This document shows, in pieces, positions 34,930 through 44,895 of a stretch of 64,000 nucleotides of DNA. Below the pieces are notes generated by a model. It was given only the letters and a program-made list of their open reading frames with translations, made no database searches and was not told the origin of the DNA. Origin of the DNA: Brachybacterium huguangmaarense (GTDB lineage: Bacteria; Actinomycetota; Actinomycetes; Actinomycetales; Dermabacteraceae); contig NZ_CP107020.1 in NCBI RefSeq assembly GCF_025725725.1, positions 2,604,001 to 2,668,000 on the forward strand. Reading direction: 5' to 3'. The stretch's first letter is position 1. Each line of letters begins with the position of its first letter. The position numbers and the translations under genes were made by a program.

Positions 34930-37455
34930 TCAGGCGGGGAGGGCGTCGTTCTCCGAGACGAGCCGGGCGACGGCGAGCGAACGCGCCGAGCGCGAAGCCA
35001 CGAGGGTCACGATGATCGAGGCGGCCGTCCAGCCCGCGAGGGCCAGCAGGGTCGACGACGTCGAGACCAGGGTGCCGCCGAGCGCGGCATGGATCAGCCC
35101 CGTGGACACGATCGAGATCGGCATGAACGCGCTGATCGACTGCAGCAGCTCCGGAGCGGTCTGCAGGGGCAGGATCCCTGCGAGCACCACCACCTGGAGC
35201 ACCATCACGACGATCGACGCGATGCGCCCCACCCGGTTGCCCAGCAGCGCCAGGAGCGCCTGGTGGAGCGCAGCGAAGGCGACCGCCCCGGCGAGCGAGA
35301 TCACCCCCACGCCGAGCGCCGACACCGGCTTGACGCCGATCGCGGTGATCACGCCGAGCACGGCGACGGTCTGCACGACCCCCAGGGCGAGGGCGGGCAG
35401 GAGCGAGCGCAGCGCGACCATCCACATCGGCATCGCGGCGTCGAGGAAGCGCCGCGACAGGGCCGGCAGCAGCAGGAAGGAACCGAAGGCGCCGAGCCAC
35501 AGGGCGAGCGCGACCACGAAGGGGAAGGTCGCGGTGGACGCGCCGTGGGCCTGGTTCTCGCGGGAGGACAGGCTCGTGACGGGCTGGGCCCCCATGTCGC
35601 TCATGGCCGTGCGCTCGGACTCGGTGTAGCTGGGCATCTGGTCGGCGCCGTCGCGCAGCCCCTCGGCGAACTGGCCGGAGCCGTCGGCGAGCTGGGTCGA
35701 GCCGTCGTGCAGCTGGCTCGTGCCGTCCGCGAGGCCCTGGGTGCCCGTCGCCAGCTCGTCCGCGCCGTCGGCGAGCTCGGACGTGCCCGAGGCGAGCTGG
35801 GAGGAGCCCGTCGCGAGCTGGTCCGTGCCGTCGGCCAGCTGGCTCGCACCGGTCGCGGCGCCTTCGGCGCCGGTCGAGAGCTGCTCGGCGCCGTCGGCGA
35901 GCTGGTCAGCGCCGTCGGCGCTCTGGCGGGTGCCGCTCGCGAGCTGGTCGGCGCCGGTGGCGAGACCCGAGGCGCCGTCACCGAGCTGGTGGACGCCGTC
36001 GGACAGCTGCTGCACGCCGTCCACGAGAGTCGGCGCCTGGGCGGCGAACTGCTGGGCGCCGGTCGCGAGCTGCTCAGAGCCGCCCACGAGGCCGGGGTTC
36101 GCGGAGGTCCCGTCGCCGTGGGCGGCGGTGTCGACGCCCTCGGCGAGGGTCCGGGCGCCGTCGGATGAGTCGTCCAAGCCTTGCGAGGCTTGAGCCAATC
36201 CATCCGCATAGCCCTGGAGTTGAGCGCAGAACGTGGTGTCGGTGGACTTCTCGGCACATTCCGCGGCGAGAGCGCTCAGGCCGGGTTTGGTCGGATCCGA
36301 CGCGTCACCGGCGGAGATCGCGCTCACACCCGTCGAGGCCTTTTCGAGACCGTTCGCGAGGTGCTTCGATCCGTCGACGAGCCCCGGGTTCTTCTCCGTC
36401 CCGTCGCCGTCGAAGGCGAGCTCAAGGCCGTCGGCGCTCGCCTGCGCACCGTCCGCGAGCTGCTGGGCGCCTGCCGCGAGACCGGGGTTCTGCGCGGTCC
36501 CGTCGCCCGTCACCCCGGCATCGAGCTGGTCCACGCCGGCGATGAGGCCGGGCTGCTGGTCGGTGCCGTTGATGCCGTCGGAGAGCTGCTGGGCGCCGTC
36601 GGAGAGCTGGTCGGCGCCGTCGGCGAGATCGCCGAGGCCGTCGGCGAGGTCGCGGCTGCCCTGGGCCACCCCGTCGACGCCGGTCGAGAGGTCGCCGAGG
36701 CCGTCGGCGAGGCTCCGGGTGCCCGTCGCGGTCTGCTGGATGCCGCTGTCGAGACCGTTCATGCCGTCGGACAGGTCCTGCGCGCCGCCGGCGAGCCCCG
36801 AGGAGCCGTCGGCGAGCTGGCGCGCGCCCTCGGAGGTCTGGCCGAGCCCGTCGTCCAGACCGGTCACGCCGTCGTCGATGCCCTCGGCGCCGTCGGCGGC
36901 CTGGGTGAAGGAGTCCTTCATCGTGTTGAAGCCGACGTAGAGCTGCGAGAGGTACTGCCGGGTCATCTCGGTGCCCGTCGAGGCGGCGGCCGCCTGGGAG
37001 ATCGCGATGCCGATCGCGCTGTCGAGGGCGCCCGAGGCGTCGTTCGTCGTGACCTGGATGTCGGCCTGCTCGGCGTCGGTCGTGCCGAGGGTCGCGAGCT
37101 TGGTGCTGAAGTCCTTCGGGATCACGATGACGGCGGCGTACTCGCCGTTCTTCAGCCCCTCCTGGGCGTCCTTCTCGTCGGTGAGCCGCCAGTCGAAGCC
37201 GACCGTCGTGCTCGCGTCGCCCTGCTGGGTGGTCCCGGGCTGGGTGAGGGCGCCGGCGAGCTGGCGCCCGAAGGGCACGAGCTGCTCCTTGCCGTCGACG
37301 GTCATGGTCGCCCCCTCGTCGAGGTTCACGACCGCGGCGGGCACGTCGTCGAGACGGTCCACGCGGTCCTTGAGGGCCCACATGCCCACACCGGCGATCA
37401 GCAGGGGCAGCAGCACCACGACGATCAGGGCCTTGGGGTAGCGGAAGAGCCTCAC
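34930..37455 (-). CDS. YhgE/Pip family membrane protein
   Basis: This 841-residue protein has one N-terminal membrane helix (ALIVVVLLPLLIAGVGMWAL), an extracytoplasmic domain, a very long series of DGAxxLADG-type repeats (about residues 180-610), and a C-terminal block of five or six membrane helices like an ABC-2 permease. This is the YhgE/Pip layout, related to phage infection protein of Lactococcus and EsaA-like proteins. The GTG at 37455 overlaps the MMPL stop and follows AAGGAGAT. Coupling with an MMPL exporter and a TetR gene suggests export of a lipid or drug, which is inference. Confidence 0.88.
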   Translation of the reverse strand: MRLFRYPKALIVVVLLPLLIAGVGMWALKDRVDRLDDVPAAVVNLDEGATMTVDGKEQLVPFGRQLAGALTQPGTTQQGDASTTVGFDWRLTDEKDAQEGLKNGEYAAVIVIPKDFSTKLATLGTTDAEQADIQVTTNDASGALDSAIGIAISQAAAASTGTEMTRQYLSQLYVGFNTMKDSFTQAADGAEGIDDGVTGLDDGLGQTSEGARQLADGSSGLAGGAQDLSDGMNGLDSGIQQTATGTRSLADGLGDLSTGVDGVAQGSRDLADGLGDLADGADQLSDGAQQLSDGINGTDQQPGLIAGVDQLDAGVTGDGTAQNPGLAAGAQQLADGAQASADGLELAFDGDGTEKNPGLVDGSKHLANGLEKASTGVSAISAGDASDPTKPGLSALAAECAEKSTDTTFCAQLQGYADGLAQASQGLDDSSDGARTLAEGVDTAAHGDGTSANPGLVGGSEQLATGAQQFAAQAPTLVDGVQQLSDGVHQLGDGASGLATGADQLASGTRQSADGADQLADGAEQLSTGAEGAATGASQLADGTDQLATGSSQLASGTSELADGADELATGTQGLADGTSQLHDGSTQLADGSGQFAEGLRDGADQMPSYTESERTAMSDMGAQPVTSLSSRENQAHGASTATFPFVVALALWLGAFGSFLLLPALSRRFLDAAMPMWMVALRSLLPALALGVVQTVAVLGVITAIGVKPVSALGVGVISLAGAVAFAALHQALLALLGNRVGRIASIVVMVLQVVVLAGILPLQTAPELLQSISAFMPISIVSTGLIHAALGGTLVSTSSTLLALAGWTAASIIVTLVASRSARSLAVARLVSENDALPA

Positions 37456-40205
37456 GATCGATCTCCTTGGTCGGCGGCTGCGGGGGTCGGAGCGGCGAGC
37501 TCGAGGGTGACGAGGCGTTCGGGGGCCTCGAGCAGGCGGTCGATGCGGTCGCCCGCACGGTCGTCGTCGGCGCCGATGTCGCCGACCACGGCGGTCGCGC
37601 CGCGGCGCAGCATCGACTCGAGCAGGGACACGGTCTCGGCCCCTGCGGCCTCGAGGTCCACGGCCCGCTCGATCACGATCGTGCGGTCGGCGACGGCGCG
37701 CTCGGGGATGCCGCGCAGCCGGGCGGCGACGTCGCACCCGGACAGGAGCAGGTGGGTGCGCGACTGCACGGAGCCGATCTCGTCGGGGATCAGACGGTCG
37801 TGCACGGCGATCATGCCGTCGCCCGGGCGCAGCCGCCCCGAGACGAGCGCCAGGACGGTGTCGACGCGAGCCCGGTCCCCGCGGACGACGAGCAGGGTGC
37901 CCGGCACGGCGGATCCGGTGAGCGGGCCGAGCTCGCCGTCGGCCCCCACGAGGCGGGCCGTGACGTCGCGGAAGCGGATCGCCGCGCGGCCGTGCTCCTC
38001 GGTCCAGCGCCGGTGCTCGAGGACCTGCACGAGCCCCTCGCCCTCGACGTCCATGTGGGGCAGGAGGCGGTCGAGCCAGCGCGGCAGGTACCAGGCGTGG
38101 CGTCCGAGCAGGGCGAGGATCGCGGGCACGAGGGTCATGCGCACGACGAAGGCGTCGACCAGGATGCCGACGGCGAGCGCCACGGCGATCGGCTGGATCA
38201 TGTAGGTGCCCTCGGGGATGAACGAGGCGAACACCGAGAACATGATGAGGGCCGCCGCGACCACGACGGGCGCGCTCGCGGAGAACCCGCGCTCGATCGA
38301 CCCCTGGGCGTCGCCGCTGTGCACGAACTCCTCGCGCATCCGGGAGACCAGGAACACCTCGTAGTCCATCGCGAGGCCGAACAGGATGCCCATCACCATG
38401 ATCGGCATGAACGAGATCACCGGGCCGGTCACGTGGATGTTCAGGGCGTCGTTGAGCCAGCCGTACTGGAACACCATGCCGACCGCGCCGAACGCGGCGC
38501 CGATCGACAGCAGGTAGCCGACCGAGGCCTTGATCGGCACCCAGATCGAGCGGAACACGATCGCGAGCAGGATGAGCGAGAGGCCCACGACGAAGACGCC
38601 GAAGGGGATGAGGGCGTCGGAGAGGCGATCGGTGATGTCGATCGCGACGGCGGTCTGACCGGTCACGGTCACGTCGGAGATGCCGAGGTCATTCTCCCAG
38701 CCGGCGGCGTCGCCGCGCAGGGTGCGCACGAGCTCGGAGGTCGACTCGTCGGTCTGGCCGCCGGCGGGGATGACGACCACGACGCCCATGTCGGCGCCCT
38801 CGTTGGGCGTGGACAGCTGCACGGTCTCGACGTCGGGCAGCTTCTCGATGTTCGTCTTGAGGTCGTCCATGACCCCGAGCGGGTCGGTCGTGTTGATGAT
38901 GTCGGCGGTCACGAGCAGGGGCCCGTTGTAGCCGGCGCCGAACTTCTCCGACACCAGGTCGTAGGTCTGACGGGCCTGGGTGTCGGGCCGCTCAGTGCCC
39001 AGGTCCGGGAGCCCGAGGTGCATGTCCTTGGCAGGGATCGCGAGGGCGCCGACGCCGACCACGACGATCAGGATCGTCAGCAGCGGCACCCGGGTCACGA
39101 GCCGCACCCAGGAGGTGCCGAGGCCGCGACGGGGGCGCGCGTCGTCGGGCCGGGGCGGGAGCACGCCGCCGGCGGCGGCCATGGCGCGCCGCACGGAGCG
39201 CGGGCGCAGGCGCTCGCCGAGCAGGCCGAGGATCGCCGGCAGCAGCGTGAGCGCGATGATCACGGCGATCGCGACGGTCGCGGCCGAGGCCACGCCCATC
39301 AGGGTCAGGAACGGGATCCGGGTGACGAACAGGCCGACGAGGGCGATGATCACGGTCAGGCCGGCGAAGATGACGGCGCTGCCCGAGGTCGCGATCGCCT
39401 CGCCGATCGACTCCTCGACCTCCATCCCGGCCGTGAGCTGGTTGCGGTGCCGCGAGACGATGAACAGGGCGTAGTCGATGCCGACGGCGAGGCCGAGCAT
39501 GATCGCGAGCGTCGGGGTGACCGAGGGGATGTCGACGCCGGAGGCGAGGGCGAGCAGGGCGGTCATGGAGACGGCGATGCCGACGAGCGCCGTCGTGATA
39601 GGGATCGCGGCGGGCAGGATCGCGCGGAAGGTGACGGCCAGGACCACGAGGGCCGCGATCACGCCGATGATCTCGCTGATGCCGACGGGCAGGCCCGTCT
39701 CCTGGAGGATCTGGCCGCCCAGGTGCGCCTCGAGCCCGCCGGCGTCGGCGTCGCGGGTGATGCCCTGCAGGCTCTCGAGGGCCCCGGCCGGGAAGCTGCC
39801 GGGCTGACCGGTCATCTGGACGGTGCCGATGATCGCGGTGTCGTCGTCCGAGCGGGTGCCGGGAGAGACGTCGGAGAAGGGGTCGGGGGCGGCCTCGACG
39901 CCGTCGACCGCGGCGGCCTTGTCCATCGTCGCGGCGATCTCGTCGCGATGGTCGTCGACCGTCGAGCCGTCGGTCGTCACGAAGACGATCTGGCCGGAGG
40001 TGCCGCTCAGCTGCGGGAAGCGGGTGGCCAGCTCGTCGAGGCCCTGCTGGGCCTGCGTGCCCGGGATCTCGAACTGGGAGGAGAGCTGGCCGCCGAGGCC
40101 CACCGCGAGGGCGCCGAACAGGACGACGAGCACGGCCCACGCGCCGACGACGCGCCACCGGGCGCGTGCCATGGTCCGGCCGAGGCGGTACAGAGCTGAG
40201 GACAC
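37452..40205 (-). CDS. MMPL family transporter with ABC-like C-terminal domain
   Basis: This 917-residue RND-superfamily transporter has twelve membrane spans in two halves, each with a large outside domain. Family segments include LAIMLGLAVGIDYALFIVSR and IMVMGILFGLAMDYEVFLVSR. After the last span a tail of about 180 residues (near 740-917) reads like a worn-out ABC ATPase: FRDVTARL, GTLLVVRGDRARVDTVLALV, then GRLRPGDGMIAVHDRLI. The Walker A Gly-Lys-Ser is lost. The GTG at 40205 has AGGAGA about 8 nt upstream. A divergent TetR gene is the likely regulator. Substrate is unknown; MmpL proteins often export lipids. Confidence 0.9.
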   Translation of the reverse strand: MSSALYRLGRTMARARWRVVGAWAVLVVLFGALAVGLGGQLSSQFEIPGTQAQQGLDELATRFPQLSGTSGQIVFVTTDGSTVDDHRDEIAATMDKAAAVDGVEAAPDPFSDVSPGTRSDDDTAIIGTVQMTGQPGSFPAGALESLQGITRDADAGGLEAHLGGQILQETGLPVGISEIIGVIAALVVLAVTFRAILPAAIPITTALVGIAVSMTALLALASGVDIPSVTPTLAIMLGLAVGIDYALFIVSRHRNQLTAGMEVEESIGEAIATSGSAVIFAGLTVIIALVGLFVTRIPFLTLMGVASAATVAIAVIIALTLLPAILGLLGERLRPRSVRRAMAAAGGVLPPRPDDARPRRGLGTSWVRLVTRVPLLTILIVVVGVGALAIPAKDMHLGLPDLGTERPDTQARQTYDLVSEKFGAGYNGPLLVTADIINTTDPLGVMDDLKTNIEKLPDVETVQLSTPNEGADMGVVVVIPAGGQTDESTSELVRTLRGDAAGWENDLGISDVTVTGQTAVAIDITDRLSDALIPFGVFVVGLSLILLAIVFRSIWVPIKASVGYLLSIGAAFGAVGMVFQYGWLNDALNIHVTGPVISFMPIMVMGILFGLAMDYEVFLVSRMREEFVHSGDAQGSIERGFSASAPVVVAAALIMFSVFASFIPEGTYMIQPIAVALAVGILVDAFVVRMTLVPAILALLGRHAWYLPRWLDRLLPHMDVEGEGLVQVLEHRRWTEEHGRAAIRFRDVTARLVGADGELGPLTGSAVPGTLLVVRGDRARVDTVLALVSGRLRPGDGMIAVHDRLIPDEIGSVQSRTHLLLSGCDVAARLRGIPERAVADRTIVIERAVDLEAAGAETVSLLESMLRRGATAVVGDIGADDDRAGDRIDRLLEAPERLVTLELAAPTPAAADQGDRS

Positions 40206-40344
40206 GCGCGGATCTCCTGGGGTCGGGCTCGTGGACAGCGCGGGCACGGCCCCTCCGGCCCGGTGCGCCCCGGGGGCGGGACGGGAGCGGCGGAGTGCGG
40301 TGCGGCTTCGCGTCGGAGGTTCGTCACCGTGGCGCCCGTACTCG

Positions 40345-40360
40345 ATACACAGATGTATCC
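40345..40360. promoter_or_regulatory. Palindromic operator between MMPL and tetR
   Basis: GATACA and TGTATC flank CAGA as a perfect inverted repeat. It lies 10 nt downstream of TATAGT (minus strand, 40375-40370), the probable -10 of the MMPL operon, so a bound TetR would block that start. Confidence 0.7.
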
Positions 40361-40449
40361 AGAGCGATACTATAGGCGCCGTCCCCGTACGGACCAGGGC
40401 CCCGCGTCGTCGACGATGAGAGGCCCGGCACACTCCCGGAAGACCTGCC

Positions 40450-41109
40450 ATGACCGATCTGTTCGACCCGCTGCCCGAGGCGCCCGCCACGCGCCGCCGG
40501 GAGAACACCCGTATGCGCCTGGTCCGCGCCTCTCTCGACGTGTTCGTCGACAAGGGCATCGACGGCGCGACGATCGACGACCTCGGGGCCGCGGCGGGCT
40601 TCACCCGCGGTGCCTTCTACTCGAGCTTCTCCAAGAAGGAGGAGGTCTTCTACGCCCTCTTCGAGTCGGTGACCGACGAGGTGATCGCCATGGTCAAGAC
40701 CTCGGTCGCGGGGGCCCTCGAGCATGCGACGAGCGCCGTCGACCCCACCGAGGACGCGACCGTGATGGTCGCCGTCTTCGACGCCATCCGCCCCTACGGG
40801 CGCCAGTGGTACCTGCTGTACTCCGAGGCGGTCGCCCATGCGCTGCGCTCCGAGGAGGCGCTCGTCCAGCTCAACGCCCAGCGTCATCGGCTGCGCGACG
40901 AGATCGCCCACGCCCTCGACCACGGCATCCGGCTCAAGCAGGAGACGTGCGCGATCGGCGTGGACCACCTCGCCCAGCTCCTGATCGGCGTGTTCGTGGA
41001 CCTCATGGTCCAGGAGAACCTCGACGGCGACGACATCACCGCGCTCGCGGGCGAGACGATCCTGCGGGTCATGCGCGCCTTCGTCGGCCCCTGCCGTCCG
41101 CAGGCCTGA
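40450..41109 (+). CDS. TetR family regulator
   Basis: This 219-residue regulator has a helix-turn-helix at about residues 39-60 (ATIDDLGAAAGFTRGAFYSSF) followed by an alpha-helical ligand domain. It is divergent from the MMPL-YhgE operon, with a 16-bp palindrome in between, so it most likely represses those transporters. ATG at 40450 has GGAAG about 8 nt upstream. The next gene begins 49 bp later with its own promoter. Confidence 0.9.
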   Translation: MTDLFDPLPEAPATRRRENTRMRLVRASLDVFVDKGIDGATIDDLGAAAGFTRGAFYSSFSKKEEVFYALFESVTDEVIAMVKTSVAGALEHATSAVDPTEDATVMVAVFDAIRPYGRQWYLLYSEAVAHALRSEEALVQLNAQRHRLRDEIAHALDHGIRLKQETCAIGVDHLAQLLIGVFVDLMVQENLDGDDITALAGETILRVMRAFVGPCRPQA

Positions 41110-41146
41110 GCGCCGGGGCGGTCCCGCCGGTCCGGCGAGGGCCCGC

Positions 41147-41152
41147 TAGAGT
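41147..41152 (+). promoter_or_regulatory. -10 box of transporter gene, leaderless
   Basis: TAGAGT lies 6 nt before the GTG at 41159, with no Shine-Dalgarno between them. Confidence 0.6.
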
Positions 41153-41158
41153 GCCCGG

Positions 41159-41932
41159 GTGAACACCGCACCCCTCACCTCAGACACCACGTCCACCCCA
41201 CCGTCTGGAAGCCCGGCCGGCGCCGTCTACGCCGACCGGGGATCCTCGCACTTCGACATCCTGCTCGCCCTCATGTGCGTGGTCGTGATCCTCTCGGGGA
41301 TCGGCGCCTCCAAGGGCGTGCTCTTCGGCACGGTCCCCGGGACCGGCTTCAGCATCATCACCGACGGCGGGTTCTTCCTGTTCCCCCTCGCCTACATCCT
41401 CGGCGACGTCATCACCGAGCTGTACGGCGTGCGCGCCGCCCGCCGCGCGATCCTCCTCTCCTTCCTCGCCAACATCCTCGCCGTGGTCTGCTACGAGATC
41501 ATCATCGTGCTGCCCGGCTTCACCGACGACTACGGCACCGCCAAGCAGTCCGCCCTCGAGCTCGCGCTCGGGCCCGTGTGGATCGTGGTCCTCGCCGGCA
41601 TCTGCGGCTTCGTCGCCGGTCAGAGCCTCAACTCCTTCGTCATGAGCCGCATGAAGGCGCGCCGCGGCGAGCGGGGTCTGATCGGCCGGCTGTTCTCCTC
41701 GAGCGGGCTGGGCGAGCTCGTGGACACCATCATCTTCTGCACGATCGCCTCGGCCGCGATCGGCATCACCACCGTCGGACAGTGGGCCGAGTACACCGTG
41801 CTCGGCTTCGTCTACAAGGTCGCGGTCCAGTACCTCGCGATCCCCGTGACGGCCGCGGTGATCCGGTATCTCAAGCGCACCGACCCGACCTATCAGGCGC
41901 GGCTGCGCGCCCAGGCGCCCGCCGAGAGCTGA
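41159..41932 (+). CDS. Queuosine precursor transporter (VUT/YhhQ family)
   Basis: This 257-residue protein has about six membrane helices and the family segments FFLFPLAYILGDVITELYG and GLGELVDTIIFCTIAS. VUT-family proteins import the queuosine precursors preQ0 or preQ1 or the nucleobase queuine. No queuosine genes lie nearby, so it may serve salvage only. The long hydrophilic N-terminus (about 28 residues) is acceptable for the GTG start, which is supported by a -10 box 6 nt upstream. Confidence 0.88.
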   Translation: MNTAPLTSDTTSTPPSGSPAGAVYADRGSSHFDILLALMCVVVILSGIGASKGVLFGTVPGTGFSIITDGGFFLFPLAYILGDVITELYGVRAARRAILLSFLANILAVVCYEIIIVLPGFTDDYGTAKQSALELALGPVWIVVLAGICGFVAGQSLNSFVMSRMKARRGERGLIGRLFSSSGLGELVDTIIFCTIASAAIGITTVGQWAEYTVLGFVYKVAVQYLAIPVTAAVIRYLKRTDPTYQARLRAQAPAES

Positions 41933-41965
41933 CAGCGCGGAGCCCTCGGCCCGTGCCGGACGCGC

Positions 41966-43267
41966 TCAGGCCCCGATCAGGGCGACCCAGCCGGCGAGCG
42001 CGGCGAGCGTGACCACGAGCACGGGCGCCGTCAGCACGAGGCCCGTGCGCAGATACTGCGCCCACGTGATCCGGATGCCCTTGCCGGCCAGGACGTGCAG
42101 CCACAGCAGGGTCGCGAGCGAGCCGATCGGCGTGAACTTCGGGCCGAGGTCCGCGCCGATCACGCCCGCATGCATCATCACGTCGCGCACGGCCCCCGAC
42201 GTCCCCGCCGCGTCGATCGCGAGCACGGCCAGGAGGGTGGCGGGCAGGTTGTTGATGACCGAGGCGAGCAGCGCCACGATCAGGCCGACCCCGAGGGCGG
42301 TCACGAGCAGGCCGTAGCCGCCGAGCGCCGCGAAGACGCCGCCCAGGGCGTCGGCCGCGCCCTGGTTCCGCAGGGCGTAGACGATCACGTACATGCCCAC
42401 CGAGAAGGCGATGATGTGCCACGGCGCCGAGCGCACGGTGGACCAAACGGGCGTGCGACGCCCGATGCCCGCGATCACGAGCAGCGCGAGCGCGCCGAGG
42501 CTCGCGATCGCGCCGAGCGGGATGCCGAGGGGGTCGGCCGCGACGTAGCCGACGAGCAGGAGCGCGAGCACGCCGAAACCGGCCTTGAAGGTCAGCGGGT
42601 CGGCGATCGCCTCGGCGGGGGAGCGCAGGTCGGCGACGTCGTAGGAGGCGGGGATGGAGCGGCGGTAGAAGAGCGCGAGCACGCCGAGGGAGGCCGCGAT
42701 CGCGACCAGCCCGACCGGCCCCATCACGGCGGCATAGCGCGTGAAGGACACGTCGAAGAAGTCCGCCGTGATGATGTTGACGAGGTTGGAGATCACGAGC
42801 GGCAGGCTCGCGGTGTCGGCGATGAACCCGCATGCCATGACGTAGGCGAGGGTCGCGGCGGGGGAGAGCTCGAGCTCGGCGACGATCCCCACCACGATCG
42901 GGGTCAGGATGAGCGCCGCGCCGTCGTTGGCGAACAGCACCGAGGTCGCCGCGCCCAGCAGGATCACGAGCACGAAGAGCCGCCACGGGCTGCCACGGCC
43001 CCAGCGTGCGACATGCAGCGCGGCCCACGAGAACAGGCCCGCGCGGTCGAGCACGAGGGAGATCAGCACGATCGCGATGAACGCGATCGTCGCGTCGCCG
43101 ACGACCGAGAGCGCCTCGCGCACGTCCGCCAGGTGCACGAGCCCCACGATCAGGCACAGGAGGGCACCGCCGACGGCCGGCCAGCCGACGCCGATCCCTC
43201 GAGGGCGCCACACCACGACGACGAGGGTGGCCGCGAGGATCGCGACGGCCGAGAGGGTCTGCAGCAC
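41966..43267 (-). CDS. ArsB/NhaD-type ion transporter
   Basis: This 433-residue protein has about eleven membrane helices and the ion-transporter (IT) superfamily features of arsenite/antimonite ArsB and citrate carriers. Examples are LFANDGAALILTPIVV and DTASLPLVISNLVNIITADFF in the first half and SVINNLPATLLAVLAID in the second. No arsR or arsC is adjacent, so arsenite as substrate is uncertain. ATG at 43267 is divergent from the next MFS gene. Part of the upstream region lies in the 145-bp spacer, where I see no clear operator. Confidence 0.85.
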   Translation of the reverse strand: MLQTLSAVAILAATLVVVVWRPRGIGVGWPAVGGALLCLIVGLVHLADVREALSVVGDATIAFIAIVLISLVLDRAGLFSWAALHVARWGRGSPWRLFVLVILLGAATSVLFANDGAALILTPIVVGIVAELELSPAATLAYVMACGFIADTASLPLVISNLVNIITADFFDVSFTRYAAVMGPVGLVAIAASLGVLALFYRRSIPASYDVADLRSPAEAIADPLTFKAGFGVLALLLVGYVAADPLGIPLGAIASLGALALLVIAGIGRRTPVWSTVRSAPWHIIAFSVGMYVIVYALRNQGAADALGGVFAALGGYGLLVTALGVGLIVALLASVINNLPATLLAVLAIDAAGTSGAVRDVMMHAGVIGADLGPKFTPIGSLATLLWLHVLAGKGIRITWAQYLRTGLVLTAPVLVVTLAALAGWVALIGA

Positions 43268-43412
43268 CTGCGGATTGTGTCACGTCGAGGCGCACCTCAC
43301 GCCCGGGGACGCGGGCGCATCGTCCAGGACGTGGAAGACTTGTGGGCTGCCGCGGCGCCGCCGGCTCCTCGCGGGCCGGAGCTCCCTCCCCAGCCTCCTC
43401 GAAAGGACTCCC

Positions 43413-44789
43413 GTGCCCTCGCGCCCCTCGCCGGACCCCACTGACCACGAGACGCGGGAGGACGTCCTCGATCTGAGGGACAACGTCTCGACCATCACCG
43501 GGTCGCTGCGCACGATCACGGGCGCGATCCCGGTGCTCGAGGACGAGGCGGACCGCGCGGAGGCGCGTCTTCCCACGCGCGAGGAGCTGCGCGAGACCCG
43601 CGGGCGCGTCACGGCCCTCGTGATCGCGGTGCTGACCACGCTGAGCGCGATCGGACCGCTCGCGACCGACATGTACATCCCGGCGTTCCCCGAGGTCAAG
43701 GCCGATCTCGGCACGTCCGACCCGCACCTCCAGCTCACGCTCACCGCGTTCTTCCTGGGCACGGCGAGCGGTCAGGTGGTCGCCGGGCCGCTCTCGGACC
43801 GGGTGGGACGCCGCTGGCCGCTGCTCGCGGGCATCATCCTGTGCCTGCTGGGCTCGATCGGCTGCGCGCTCGCCCCGAACGTCGGCGTCCTGCTCGCCTT
43901 CCGCGTGCTGCAGGGCATCGGCGGCGGCTTCGGCATGGTGCTCGGCCGCGCCGTGCTGATCGACCTGACCGACGGCCCCGAGCTGTTCCGCACGATGAAC
44001 CTCATGCAGGGCATCGGCGGCATCTCCCCGATCGTCGCGCCGCTGCTGGGCGGGCTCATCCTGCTCGTGGGCCAGTGGCACGAGGTGTTCTGGCTGATCG
44101 CCCTCATGTCCCTCATCTCGCTGGTCGGCGCGCTGTTCCTGATCCCCGAGTCGCTGCCGCCGTCGCGGCGCCACGCGGGAGGCTTCCGCACCTTCGCGCG
44201 CAACTGCCGCACGCTGCTGTCCCGGCCGATCTTCGTCGCCTACCTGCTGGTCAACGCCTTCTCGGCGTTCGCCCTCATGGCATACGTGTCCGCGTCGTCG
44301 TTCGTGGTCCAGGAGCTGCTGGACTACTCCTCGACCACCTACTCGATCCTGTTCGCGATCAACTCGCTCGGCATGATGGGCGCCTCGCTGACCTCGGCGC
44401 GGCTCACGGGCACGGTGCATCCGCGCACGCTGATCCGGATCGGGCTGTCCTTCGTCTCGGCCGCGGCGCTCGTGCTCCTGATCGGCGCCCTGTTCCTGGG
44501 CACGCCCGCCTGGCTCGTGATCCCGGCGTTCTTCTTCATCGTCGCGCCCCAGGGCCTCGTCTTCGGCAACGGCGCAGGCCTCGCCTCGGCCCAGGCGAGC
44601 GAGTTCGCGGGCACCGGCTCGGCGATGCTCGGCCTCGGCTTCTCGTTCGCCGCCTCGCTCGCGGCACCCCTGGTCGGTCTGGGCGGCTCGCACTCGGCGG
44701 TGCCGATGGCCATCGTCATGGTCGGCGGCGTGCTCGTCTCCTGGCTCGCCTTCCTGCTGGCGCGGCGGGGGAGCGCCGAGTTCGCCTGA
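43413..44789 (+). CDS. Bcr/CflA family multidrug MFS transporter
   Basis: This 458-residue transporter carries TDMYIPAFPEVKADLG at the end of the first helix and GPLSDRVGRRWPLL in loop 2-3, both typical of Bcr/CflA drug-proton antiporters. Twelve membrane helices are predicted after an unusually long hydrophilic N-terminus (about 65 residues, Glu/Arg/Thr rich). The GTG at 43413 follows GAAAGGA by about 5 nt; in-frame starts farther upstream run into the divergent gene. The long N-terminus has helical, coiled-coil-like character of unknown role. Confidence 0.88.
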   Translation: MPSRPSPDPTDHETREDVLDLRDNVSTITGSLRTITGAIPVLEDEADRAEARLPTREELRETRGRVTALVIAVLTTLSAIGPLATDMYIPAFPEVKADLGTSDPHLQLTLTAFFLGTASGQVVAGPLSDRVGRRWPLLAGIILCLLGSIGCALAPNVGVLLAFRVLQGIGGGFGMVLGRAVLIDLTDGPELFRTMNLMQGIGGISPIVAPLLGGLILLVGQWHEVFWLIALMSLISLVGALFLIPESLPPSRRHAGGFRTFARNCRTLLSRPIFVAYLLVNAFSAFALMAYVSASSFVVQELLDYSSTTYSILFAINSLGMMGASLTSARLTGTVHPRTLIRIGLSFVSAAALVLLIGALFLGTPAWLVIPAFFFIVAPQGLVFGNGAGLASAQASEFAGTGSAMLGLGFSFAASLAAPLVGLGGSHSAVPMAIVMVGGVLVSWLAFLLARRGSAEFA

Positions 44790-44895
44790 CCTCGCCCGGC
44801 ACGTGCCGGACCGGCCGGTCCGACACGCCGCCGCGAGGTGCGGGCGGTCGCCGTTCGTGGTGGACTGACCTCCGATCATCCCTCGGAGGTGCGCC

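Noticed and set aside
35640..36900. Repeat-rich stretch considered as a tandem DNA repeat
   Set aside because: The repetition is the DGAxxLADG protein pattern of the YhgE family, a coding property.
37467..40199. 910-codon plus-strand frame opposite the MMPL gene
   Set aside because: Composition is His/Asp/Arg/Gly rich and motif-free; the MMPL reading on the other strand is certain.
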